Source of the DNA: JALYUM01 sp036688685
GTDB taxonomy: Bacteria; Pseudomonadota; Gammaproteobacteria; Burkholderiales; Burkholderiaceae_D
Length of the DNA stretch: 64,000 nucleotides
NCBI RefSeq assembly: GCF_036688685.1
Contig: NZ_JAQQPS010000017.1
Coordinates: 91,198 to 155,197 of the forward strand
Direction of reading: 5' to 3'
Part shown: positions 9,165-17,135 of the stretch, one piece after another
Numbering within the stretch: position 1 is the first letter of the stretch
Layout: each line of letters opens with the position of its first letter
Notes under the pieces: model-generated
What the model was told of the DNA's origin: nothing
Databases searched by the model: none
The model's input: the letters and a program-made list of their open reading frames with translations, nothing else
Made by a program: the position numbers and the translations under genes

Positions 9165-10283
9165 TCAGGCCGTCCGCCGCTGCATGGCATGTGCCGCCGC
9201 GCGCCTGCCGTGCTGCCGTTGCCTTGCTCGCGCCAGCGTCGGCAAGCCGGCCAACAACAGCAAGGCGCCGCCTGGTGCCGGCACGGCGCTGGCCAGGTCG
9301 AGGCGGACCAGCCCGCACGCCGCGTCGCGGCAGCCATACCCGACGATCTGGCCGAGATCGTTGTTGGCGTACGCGCTGTAGATGTGCCAGCCAAGGGCAG
9401 GGTCAAGCAAGGTATTCAGGTCGACCAGGGCGCCGTCCAGATTCATGAAGGGAACCAGACCGTCGTCCTCGTTGCTGGCGGTGCCGACCAGCGTGCCGTG
9501 TTCGTTGAGGTCATGGATGGTCAGTTCGGCGTCGCCCAGGCTGCCCAGATCCTGCAGGGCGCCGTGCTGGTACAGGAAGGCATGCATGACGCCGTCCGCA
9601 CCCTCGCTGTACCCGGCAACCTGGCCGCGGTTATTGATGGCGACCGCACCGTTGTTGTCGCCGTCGGACAGCGCACCCAGGTCGGTCATGACACCCTGGC
9701 GGTACAGGTAGGGATGCCGCGTCGGGGCCGGCATCTCGGCGGCAATGCGCGACTCGCCGACGATCTGGCCGTGGTCGTTGATGCCGACCGCACAGCCATC
9801 AAGGCCGGTGTCCAGATTGGCGATCTCGGTGAGCTTGCCGTCGCTAAACAGAAACCCGGTCCAGCCCATGGCAGTTTGTTTCTTTCCGACGATATCGGCG
9901 CGCGCGTTGATGCCGTAGCCGACTGTACCGCCCCCCAGATCCGTCACCTGCCCGTTCCGGTACAGGAATGCATGTTCCTCGCCGTTGGCGGTGACGAGGG
10001 AACCAGTCAGGTCGCCGGCGTCGTTGATGGCCAGCGCGTAGCTGTCCCGGCCGCCCATGCTGCCCAGATCGGACAGCATGCCGCCGTCATACAGCACGGT
10101 GTGGATGGCAACTGCGCCGGTGCCGGCGAACCCGACGATTTGCCCGGCATTGTTCATGCCCGTTGGCGCGAAGTCGGCGCCAGGCAGGAAGCTGGCGATG
10201 TAAACTGGCGCGGCTTGGCTGAAACCGGGCGCCAGTAGCGCGGAAAACAGCATCATTACAGCAAAGAATTTGTGCATAAGCAT
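9165..10283 (-). CDS. HAF-repeat extracellular protein with PEP-CTERM-like tail
   Basis: The 372-residue product has a signal peptide (MLMHKFFAVMMLFSALLAPG, cleaved after SQA) and about seven HAF-type repeats of the form AINDAGDLTG / GINDHGQIVGESR / AINNRGQVAGYSEG, each followed by HAFLYR-like segments. The C-terminus RLDLASAVPAPGGALLLLAG then LARARQRQ resembles a PEP-CTERM signal (Pro-rich motif, hydrophobic helix, basic end) but with PAP instead of PEP. The start is the ATG at 10283 with GAGG six bases upstream; a frame opening far upstream has no ribosome site and no signal-peptide logic. It is a tandem paralogue of the interrupted gene just downstream. HAF proteins are extracellular; the precise role is unknown. 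Confidence 0.85.
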   Translation of the reverse strand: MLMHKFFAVMMLFSALLAPGFSQAAPVYIASFLPGADFAPTGMNNAGQIVGFAGTGAVAIHTVLYDGGMLSDLGSMGGRDSYALAINDAGDLTGSLVTANGEEHAFLYRNGQVTDLGGGTVGYGINARADIVGKKQTAMGWTGFLFSDGKLTEIANLDTGLDGCAVGINDHGQIVGESRIAAEMPAPTRHPYLYRQGVMTDLGALSDGDNNGAVAINNRGQVAGYSEGADGVMHAFLYQHGALQDLGSLGDAELTIHDLNEHGTLVGTASNEDDGLVPFMNLDGALVDLNTLLDPALGWHIYSAYANNDLGQIVGYGCRDAACGLVRLDLASAVPAPGGALLLLAGLPTLARARQRQHGRRAAAHAMQRRTA

Positions 10284-10476
10284 GACAAACCTCGGCGAAG
10301 ATTGATCAGATGCATGGCGGTGGAAAAACGCCGCAGTCATGCAACGATACGCGCCGCAGGTCGCGCGACAACTGCGCCATATCAGCGGTCGAGATCCGGT
10401 GCGCACTTGACAGGCGCGCGGATCCGGCTTTTCCTGCAGAACATCGGCCACCGCATGCCGTTGGTAAAATTTCAAC

Positions 10477-12267
10477 ATGCATATTCTCTGGACTTACCTC
10501 CGCCCCCACGCCCGCCTTGCCCTGCTGGCCCTGATCCTGGCGGCCGCCGGTCAAATTCTCGCCCTGGTCGACCCGATCATCTTCGGCACGATCATCGACA
10601 AGTACGCTATCCACCGCGGCAACCAGACCAGCGACGAGCTGGTCCATGGCGTGCTGAGGCTGCTGGCGCTCGCCGTGCTGGTGGCGATCGCGTCGCGGGC
10701 GGCGAAAGCGTTTCAGGAATACGTCACCCGCCTGGTGGTGCAGAAAATCGGCACGCAGATTTTCAATGATGGCCTACGCCACCTGATGCGCCTGAAGTTC
10801 CAGGAATTCGAAGACCTGCGCAGCGGCGAAACCTTGTCGCTGCTGCAAAAGGTGCGGCAAGACAGCGAGCGTTTCATCAACGCGTTCATCAATACCGTGT
10901 TCGCCAGCGTGGTCGGGATCGGCTTTTTGACCTGGTATGCGGTGACCAAACACTGGCTGCTGGTCCCGGTGTTTTTGATCGGCATCCTGTTACTGGGCGG
11001 GCTGACGGGACTCCTGAGCCGCGAAATCAAGGGTCAGCAACGCTCCATCACGCGCGAGACGAACCGCAACTCGGGCTTCATCACGGAGTCACTGCGCAAT
11101 ATTGAACTGATCAAAAGCCTGGGCCTGACCTTCACCGAAATCCGGCGCCTGAAAGCTCAGACCGACGCGATCTTCGCGCTCGAAATGGAAAAGGTGAAGC
11201 GCATCCGCCGGCTGTCGTTTCTGCAGGGCACCACACTTTCCATGCTGAAACTGGCGATCCTGTTCGCGTTACTGTGGCTAATTTTCCGCGATGTGCTGTC
11301 GACCGGCGAACTGATCGCGATGCAGTTCATCACGGTGGCCATCTTCGCCCCGCTGCAGGAGCTAGGCAATATCATCCTGGCCTGGCGCGAAGCCGAGGCC
11401 TCCCTGCTGAACTTCGAGGCCTTGATGCAGAAACCGATCGAGCGGCGGTCGGCCGATCCGGTCGAAGTCGGTCCCGTCACCCAGGTGCGCTTTGCCGACG
11501 TGCGTTTTCGCCATCGGGGCGCCGTCGACGATGCGCTGCAACAGATCTCGTTCCAGGCCCAGCTGGGCAATACCCTCGCGTTCGTCGGCCCGTCCGGTTC
11601 CGGCAAGTCGACGCTGGTGAAATTGCTGGTGGGGCTGTACACACCGGTTAGCGGGGAAGTGTTTTATAACGAGATATCCACCACCGATTTGCGCTACAAC
11701 GAGGCGCGCCGCCAGATCGGTTTTGTGACGCAAGACACGCATTTGTTTGCCGGCACGCTGCGCGAGAATATCTGCTTCGTGAAACAGGACGCCACCGACG
11801 CGGACATCATCGCAGCCATGCAGCAGGCTTCCTGCGCCTACCTGCTCGATAAATCGCCGGAAGGGCTCGATACCGTGATCGGCGAGCAAGGCATGAAATT
11901 GTCGGGCGGCGAAAAGCAGCGGCTCTCGATCGCGCGCGCGCTGGTGCGCCAGCCGCGCCTGCTGATTTTCGACGAAGCCACGTCGGCGCTCGATTCGCTG
12001 ACCGAAGAGCAGATCACCAACACCGTGCGCGAAATTTCCGCGCGCGACAGCCAGATCACGCTGTTGATTGCCCACCGCCTGTCGACCATCATGCATGCCG
12101 ATACGATTTTTGTGCTGGAGAAGGGCAAGATCGTCGAAAGCGGCGGCCATGCTGGGTTGCTGGAGAAGAAAGGGCTGTACTACGCAATGTGGCGCCAGCA
12201 GATTGGCGAGCGACCCGTGCCGCGGTCGGAGGCGATGCCTGACACAGCCCGCGACGCTGCAATGTAA
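10477..12267 (+). CDS. ABC transporter, fused permease and ATPase (type I exporter)
   Basis: The 596-residue half-transporter has an ABC transmembrane domain with six predicted helices (about 15-300; LALLALILAAAGQILALVDP is the first) followed by a nucleotide-binding domain with Walker A GPSGSGKST (about 371-379), signature LSGGEKQRLSIARAL (about 474) and Walker B LLIFDEATSALDS (about 495-505) and the H-loop AHRLSTI. Such proteins work as homodimers in the inner membrane exporting lipids, peptides or drugs; the substrate cannot be read from the sequence. It is divergent from the HAF gene and 34 bases before dusA. Confidence 0.93.
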   Translation: MHILWTYLRPHARLALLALILAAAGQILALVDPIIFGTIIDKYAIHRGNQTSDELVHGVLRLLALAVLVAIASRAAKAFQEYVTRLVVQKIGTQIFNDGLRHLMRLKFQEFEDLRSGETLSLLQKVRQDSERFINAFINTVFASVVGIGFLTWYAVTKHWLLVPVFLIGILLLGGLTGLLSREIKGQQRSITRETNRNSGFITESLRNIELIKSLGLTFTEIRRLKAQTDAIFALEMEKVKRIRRLSFLQGTTLSMLKLAILFALLWLIFRDVLSTGELIAMQFITVAIFAPLQELGNIILAWREAEASLLNFEALMQKPIERRSADPVEVGPVTQVRFADVRFRHRGAVDDALQQISFQAQLGNTLAFVGPSGSGKSTLVKLLVGLYTPVSGEVFYNEISTTDLRYNEARRQIGFVTQDTHLFAGTLRENICFVKQDATDADIIAAMQQASCAYLLDKSPEGLDTVIGEQGMKLSGGEKQRLSIARALVRQPRLLIFDEATSALDSLTEEQITNTVREISARDSQITLLIAHRLSTIMHADTIFVLEKGKIVESGGHAGLLEKKGLYYAMWRQQIGERPVPRSEAMPDTARDAAM

Positions 12268-12301
12268 TAGAATTGCGCCTTCCGCAGCACATCGACCCTC
12301 A

Positions 12302-13297
12302 ATGAAATCAGCAACTTACAAAAGCCGCAAGCTCTCCGTCGCACCCATGATGGACTGGACCGACCGCCACTGCCGCGTCTTCCACCGCCAGATCACGCGC
12401 CACACCTGGTTGTATACAGAGATGGTGACGACCGGCGCGCTGATCCATGGCGACGTGGCGCGCCATCTGCGCTACGACGAGATCGAACATCCGGTCGCGC
12501 TGCAACTGGGCGGCAGCGACCCGGCCGACCTGGCCGTCAGCGCAAAGCTCGGCCAGGACTGGGGCTACGACGAAATCAACCTGAACTGCGGCTGCCCGTC
12601 CGAGCGGGTGCAGCGCGGCGCGTTCGGCGCTTGCCTGATGGCCGAGCCGCAACTGGTGGCCGATTGCGTGAAAGCCATGCGCGATGCGGTTTCCATCGAC
12701 GTCACGGTGAAGCACCGCATCGGTATCGACAAGAACGAGGACTACGGTTTTGTGCGCGATTTCGTCGGCACCATCGCCGACGCCGGCTGCAACACCTTTA
12801 TCGTGCACGCCCGCAACGCTATCCTGAAGGGCTTGTCGCCAAAGGAAAACCGCGAAATCCCGCCACTCAAGTATGAGGTCGCCTACCAGCTCAAGCGCGA
12901 GTTCCCGTCGCTCGAAATTATCATCAACGGCGGGATCAAGACCAGCGATGAGGTGGCCCTGCACCTGGAACATGTCGACGGCGTGATGCTGGGGCGCGAG
13001 GCATACCATAACCCGTACGTGATGGCCGACTACGATGCCCGTTTTTACGGCGACGACGCAGCCGTCAAGTCGCGCACCGAGGTGCTGGCCGCCATGCTGC
13101 CCTATATTGCGTCACAGTTGGCCGAACATGGCGAGCGCGGACTCAAGCTCAACAGCATCACCCGCCACATGCTCGGCATCATGACCGGTTTGCCCGGTGC
13201 GCGCGCGTTTCGCCAGCTGATGTCCGATCCGACCCGCCTGGCCGAGGCCGATCCAGCCTTGCTGCTGGAGGCTGCAGCACGTATTCAGTTTGCATAG
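12302..13297 (+). CDS. dusA: tRNA-dihydrouridine(20/20a) synthase DusA
   Basis: FMN-dependent reductase that makes dihydrouridine at positions 20/20a of the tRNA D-loop. The 331-residue protein (E. coli DusA about 330) starts MKSATYKSRKLSVAPMMDWT; the SVAPMMDWTDRH segment, NLNCGCPS, and GAFGACLM with the catalytic Cys, plus VKHRIGID and the late INGGI and DGVMLGREAYHNPY, are Dus hallmarks; MMDWTDRHCR and YTEMVTTGA favour DusA over DusB/DusC. The start is the ATG at 12302, since the frame opens upstream inside the ABC gene. Confidence 0.95.
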   Translation: MKSATYKSRKLSVAPMMDWTDRHCRVFHRQITRHTWLYTEMVTTGALIHGDVARHLRYDEIEHPVALQLGGSDPADLAVSAKLGQDWGYDEINLNCGCPSERVQRGAFGACLMAEPQLVADCVKAMRDAVSIDVTVKHRIGIDKNEDYGFVRDFVGTIADAGCNTFIVHARNAILKGLSPKENREIPPLKYEVAYQLKREFPSLEIIINGGIKTSDEVALHLEHVDGVMLGREAYHNPYVMADYDARFYGDDAAVKSRTEVLAAMLPYIASQLAEHGERGLKLNSITRHMLGIMTGLPGARAFRQLMSDPTRLAEADPALLLEAAARIQFA

Positions 13298-13619
13298 TAA
13301 TTTTTTCCTGCCGTGCCCCTGTTGTGGCAAAAAGCGTGTGAAAATTTCCACACAACAATCTAATTCCGCATAGAAAGCTTGCTGTTCGGCAAACTATCCT
13401 CTTATACTTTCCTCGTGGACGCAGTTCCCGGCGCTAGCTTTGACGGCTGTCGTTGCGCAAGCGGAATAAATTGCCACGTGGGAACGGTTTCTGTCTGCAT
13501 CGCGTTTTTTTGACTTATCCTGATGGACCCAGAGTTGCCGTTAAGGCACCAAAAATGCACCGTCGAAATGACGCGGCCGCCGAGCGGCTTGATAAACACG
13601 ACAGAGGAAATAGGACGAA
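13298..13619. other. Intergenic region before the chemoreceptor
   Basis: 322 bases without a gene. It contains a small imperfect palindrome GTGTGaaaatttcCACAC at 13336-13353 and no promoter I can call with confidence (a TTGACT at 13510-13515 has no matching -10). The leader of the chemoreceptor gene ends with GAGGAAATAGGACGAA before its ATG. Confidence 0.5.
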
Positions 13620-15422
13620 ATGAATTTATCGAACATGAAGGTTGGGCAACGCCTCGGCTTGGGATTCGCCTTGGTGCTGGTGCTGCTGGTGGCAGTCACT
13701 GTCGTCGGGATCTTGCGCATGGCGCAAATCCAGGACCGTCTCGATCACGTGGTCAGTGTGAATAACGTCGTTACCCGCCTCGTGGTCGACATGCGCAACA
13801 ACGTCAGCGAGCGCCTCACCTCACTGCGCACCCTGACCCTGATGACCAATCCGGACGACATGGAGCCGGAACTTGATCGCTTCAAAGTTCAGACCGCAAA
13901 GTACAATGAACTGAAGAAAAAGCTGGCTGCCAAATTTGCCGCTGAGTCCACTCCGCAGGAAAAAACCTTGCTGAGCCAGATCGAAGGTTACGAAAGCAGC
14001 GCGATGCCAGCCATCGCCAAAGCATCGGAACTGTACCTGGCCAACAAAGCTGAAGACGCTACCCGCGTGATGATCAAGGAAATCCGTCCAGTCCAGAAAA
14101 AATGGATGGAAGGCCTGGAGCAACTGGCCACGATGGAAGACAAGCAGAATGCCCAGAGCCAGGTCGATGCCGGCGCGGCGTTCGCCAATGCCCGTAACTT
14201 CATGCTGATCCTGCTGGCCGTCGCGGTCGCCCTGGGCGTCGCCGCTGCGGTCGTGATTACCCGCAGCCTGCTGCGTCAACTCGGCGCCGAGCCTGGCTAC
14301 ACCGCAAAAATTGCCACCAGCATCGCCCATGGCGACCTGGCCATCGACATCAACACCGACCGTGCCGTCGCTGGCAGCCTGCTGGTGGAAATGAACAATA
14401 TGCGTGGCAGCCTGGTCGATATCGTCGGCCAGGTTCGTGCCGGCACCGAAACCATCGGCACCGCCTCGCGCGAAATTGCAGCCGGCAACATCGACCTGTC
14501 GTCCCGTACAGAAATGCAAGCCAGTTCGCTGGAGAAAACCGCGTCGGCCATGGAAGAGTTGACCTCGACCGTGAAACAGAACGCCGACAACGCCCGTGAA
14601 GCCAATTTGCTGGCCGCCAGCGCTTCGGAAGTGGCCCGCAAGGGTGGTGAAGTGGTCTCGCAAGTGGTCGACACCATGGGTTCGATCAACACCTCGGCCA
14701 ACAAGATTGTCGACATCATCGGCGTGATCGATGGCATCGCCTTCCAGACCAACATCCTGGCGCTGAACGCTGCCGTGGAAGCAGCCCGTGCCGGCGAACA
14801 AGGCCGCGGCTTTGCGGTGGTGGCGTCTGAAGTGCGCAACCTGGCCCAGCGCTCGGCGGCAGCAGCCAAGGAAATCAAGACGCTGATCGGCGATTCGGTC
14901 GAGAAGGTCGCCGCCGGCAGCAAGCTGGTTGGCCAGGCCGGTGTGACGATGGATGAAGTGGTGGCCAGCGTGAAACGCGTGACCGACATCATGAGCGAGA
15001 TCGCCAGCGCCAGCCAGGAACAGAGTGCCGGCATCGAACAGGTCAACCTGTCGATCATCGAGATGGATGGCATGACCCAGCAAAATGCCGCACTGGTGGA
15101 GCAAGCCGCCGCCGCAGCGCAAAGCCTGCAAGACCAGGCCGGCGAATTGCAGCGGGTGGTGAGCGTGTTCCGCCTGATCGAAGGTGAACAGGTGCAGCAG
15201 GCCGCCGCCGCGCCGGTGGCAAGTCGCGCCGTTGCGGTCCGTGCCCCGGCACCGGCCGCCAGGCCGGTCGCACCGCGCGCCGCCCTGAAGCGTCCGGCAC
15301 CAGTCGCACGTCCGGCGCCAGCGAAAACCGCAGCGAAGGCGGCACCGGCCGCCCCGGCCCCGAAAAAAGCTGCACCAAAAGCCGCTGCCGCCGCCTCCAG
15401 CGACGATTGGGAAGAGTTTTAA
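13620..15422 (+). CDS. Methyl-accepting chemotaxis protein
   Basis: Inner-membrane chemoreceptor that signals through CheA/CheW. Order: TM1 (about 12-33), a periplasmic four-helix-bundle sensor (about 34-190), TM2 (about 192-213, LILLAVAVALGVAAAVV), HAMP (about 214-270), then the cytoplasmic coiled coil with methylation helices and the highly conserved hairpin tip around IDGIAFQTNILALNAAVEAA (about 370-400). After about 530 comes a Pro/Ala/Lys-rich flexible linker ending in DDWEEF, the type of C-terminal pentapeptide that tethers CheR/CheB. The 4HB sensor gives no ligand. It stands alone without che genes nearby, as is common for orphan receptors. Confidence 0.96.
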   Translation: MNLSNMKVGQRLGLGFALVLVLLVAVTVVGILRMAQIQDRLDHVVSVNNVVTRLVVDMRNNVSERLTSLRTLTLMTNPDDMEPELDRFKVQTAKYNELKKKLAAKFAAESTPQEKTLLSQIEGYESSAMPAIAKASELYLANKAEDATRVMIKEIRPVQKKWMEGLEQLATMEDKQNAQSQVDAGAAFANARNFMLILLAVAVALGVAAAVVITRSLLRQLGAEPGYTAKIATSIAHGDLAIDINTDRAVAGSLLVEMNNMRGSLVDIVGQVRAGTETIGTASREIAAGNIDLSSRTEMQASSLEKTASAMEELTSTVKQNADNAREANLLAASASEVARKGGEVVSQVVDTMGSINTSANKIVDIIGVIDGIAFQTNILALNAAVEAARAGEQGRGFAVVASEVRNLAQRSAAAAKEIKTLIGDSVEKVAAGSKLVGQAGVTMDEVVASVKRVTDIMSEIASASQEQSAGIEQVNLSIIEMDGMTQQNAALVEQAAAAAQSLQDQAGELQRVVSVFRLIEGEQVQQAAAAPVASRAVAVRAPAPAARPVAPRAALKRPAPVARPAPAKTAAKAAPAAPAPKKAAPKAAAAASSDDWEEF

Positions 15423-15508
15423 GTTTGCCTGACCGGTGGCGTGTTCAATGTTCCGCAACCCGCCGCATTTTTATCGTTTTTTAGTGACACACTTTTAAGG
15501 AAAATAAT

Positions 15509-15847
15509 ATGTCCAAAATTAACTTCATCGCCGCCCTGGCCCTCTCGAGCATCGCTGGACTGGCTATGGCAGCCGAAGTGCCGGCCAGCTTTGATCCGAA
15601 AAACTGCAAAGTCGACTATCCAAAAGCATCGCTGATGAACGAAGAGCAGGGCACGACCTCGATGTCGTTCCTGATCGGCGCCGACGGTTCCGTGGCCGAG
15701 TCGAAGCTGGAAAAGTCGAGCGGCTTCAAAGGCCTGGACAAAGCAGCGATCAAGTCGCTGTCGGCGTGCAAATTCAAACCAGGCAGCAAGGACGGCGCGC
15801 CGGCCCAGACCTGGACCAAAGTCGACTACGCCTGGAAACTCGACTAA
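15509..15847 (+). CDS. Small periplasmic protein with TonB C-terminal-type domain
   Basis: The 112-residue product has a signal peptide (MSKINFIAALALSSIAGLAM then AA, cleavage near residue 21) and a single domain that reads like the TonB C-terminal fold: CKVDYPKASLMNEEQGTTSM, FLIGADGSVAESKLEKSSGF, LDKAAIKSLSACKF. It lacks the TM anchor and Pro-rich spacer of real TonB, so it is unlikely to energise receptors by itself. Two Cys residues (in NCKV and SACKF) may form a disulfide. AAGGAAAATAAT precedes the ATG. It follows the chemoreceptor by 86 bases; a functional link is not evident. Confidence 0.8.
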   Translation: MSKINFIAALALSSIAGLAMAAEVPASFDPKNCKVDYPKASLMNEEQGTTSMSFLIGADGSVAESKLEKSSGFKGLDKAAIKSLSACKFKPGSKDGAPAQTWTKVDYAWKLD

Positions 15848-16015
15848 TTGTTTGATCGCGCACGCCGACCCGGTCGGCGGCGCGCGTCGTGCCTCCCGCG
15901 GCCGCGCACACGCGCCGGCCCGCATCGCAGTTCTCTTCCTTCCCCGAATGCATCCGTGCGGCCGATCGCGCCTCAAGGTCCTACAATGGGTTTTTACCAT
16001 TCAGACGGAGGATGC

Positions 16016-17086
16016 ATGCCCCAACGAAAAGCACTGGTCGTCGGCGCCAGCGGAATTGCTGGCAGCAATCTGGCGCGCGCCCTGATCGCGCAGGGCTGGG
16101 ATGTCGCGGGGCTGGCGCGCCGTCCGCGCGATGAAGTGCCAGGTGTGGTGCCGGTGGCCGCCGACCTGATGGACCCTGGCAGCCTGGCCGTGGCATTGAC
16201 CAGCTTGCAGCCGACCCACGTGTTCATCACCACCTGGATGCGCAACGCCACCGAAGCGGAAAATATCCGCGTCAACGGTGCCATGGTGCGCAACTTGCTG
16301 GACGCGCTGGCGCCGCAAAAAAGCGTGCAGCACGTGGCGCTGGTTACCGGGCTGAAGCACTATCTGGGGCCGTTCGAAGCCTACGCCAAGGCCGGCACCT
16401 TGCCCGACACGCCGCTGCGCGAAGAGCAGCCGCGCCTGCCGCTGGAAAATTTTTACTACGCCCAGGAAGACGAAGTCTATGCCGCAGCGCGCCGCGACGG
16501 CTTTAGCTGGAGCGTGCACCGCCCGCACACCGTGATCGGCAAAGCGGTCGGCAACGCCATGAACATGGGCACCACGCTGGCGGTGTTCGCGTCGCTGTGC
16601 AAGGAAACCGGGCGCCCGTTCCACTTTCCCGGCTCGCAAGCGCAGTGGGAAGGCATTTCGGACGTGACCGACGCGCGGGTACTGGCGGCCCAGCTGATCT
16701 GGGCCGCCACCACCCCGGCCGCACGCAACGAAGCGTTCAACGTCGTCAATGGCGACTACTTCCGCTGGAAGTGGCTGTGGCCGCGCCTGGCGAACTGGTT
16801 CGGCGTCGAGGCGGCCGGGTTCGACGGCAGTGTCAAGCCGCTGGCCACGCAAATGGTCGGTGACGAGGCGCGCTGGCGCGCCATGGCCGAACGCCTGCAG
16901 CTGGTCGAACCCGACTTGCAGCAACTGGCGTCCGCCTGGCATACCGACCTCGACCTCGGACGCCCGATCGATGTGATGACCGATATGTCGAAAAGTCGCA
17001 AGCTCGGGTTCACGACCTACCAGAGCACCGAAGATTCCTTCTTCGACCTGTTCGCCCAGTTGCGGGCCGATCGTTTGATTCCCTAA
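16016..17086 (+). CDS. PRISE-like short-chain dehydrogenase/reductase
   Basis: NAD(P)H-dependent Rossmann-fold reductase. The 356-residue protein begins with VVGASGIAGSNLARALIAQG (dinucleotide-binding glycine motif) and has ALVTGLKHYLGPF and the active-site segment LENFYYAQEDEV; the NFYY motif with its catalytic Tyr is characteristic of the progesterone-5-beta-reductase/iridoid-synthase-like family, also present in bacteria where substrates (enones) are mostly unknown. The start is the ATG at 16016 preceded by GGAGG; a longer open frame upstream has no ribosome site. The neighbours give no pathway. Confidence 0.88.
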   Translation: MPQRKALVVGASGIAGSNLARALIAQGWDVAGLARRPRDEVPGVVPVAADLMDPGSLAVALTSLQPTHVFITTWMRNATEAENIRVNGAMVRNLLDALAPQKSVQHVALVTGLKHYLGPFEAYAKAGTLPDTPLREEQPRLPLENFYYAQEDEVYAAARRDGFSWSVHRPHTVIGKAVGNAMNMGTTLAVFASLCKETGRPFHFPGSQAQWEGISDVTDARVLAAQLIWAATTPAARNEAFNVVNGDYFRWKWLWPRLANWFGVEAAGFDGSVKPLATQMVGDEARWRAMAERLQLVEPDLQQLASAWHTDLDLGRPIDVMTDMSKSRKLGFTTYQSTEDSFFDLFAQLRADRLIP

Positions 17087-17135
17087 GTAGTATTCATACA
17101 TAATGCGTTCTCCTTAATTGTTTCCTGGAAAACGC

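Noticed and set aside
13510..13515. TTGACT before the chemoreceptor gene as a -35 element
   Set aside because: No -10-like hexamer at 15-19 bases, and no sigma-28 type promoter was found either.
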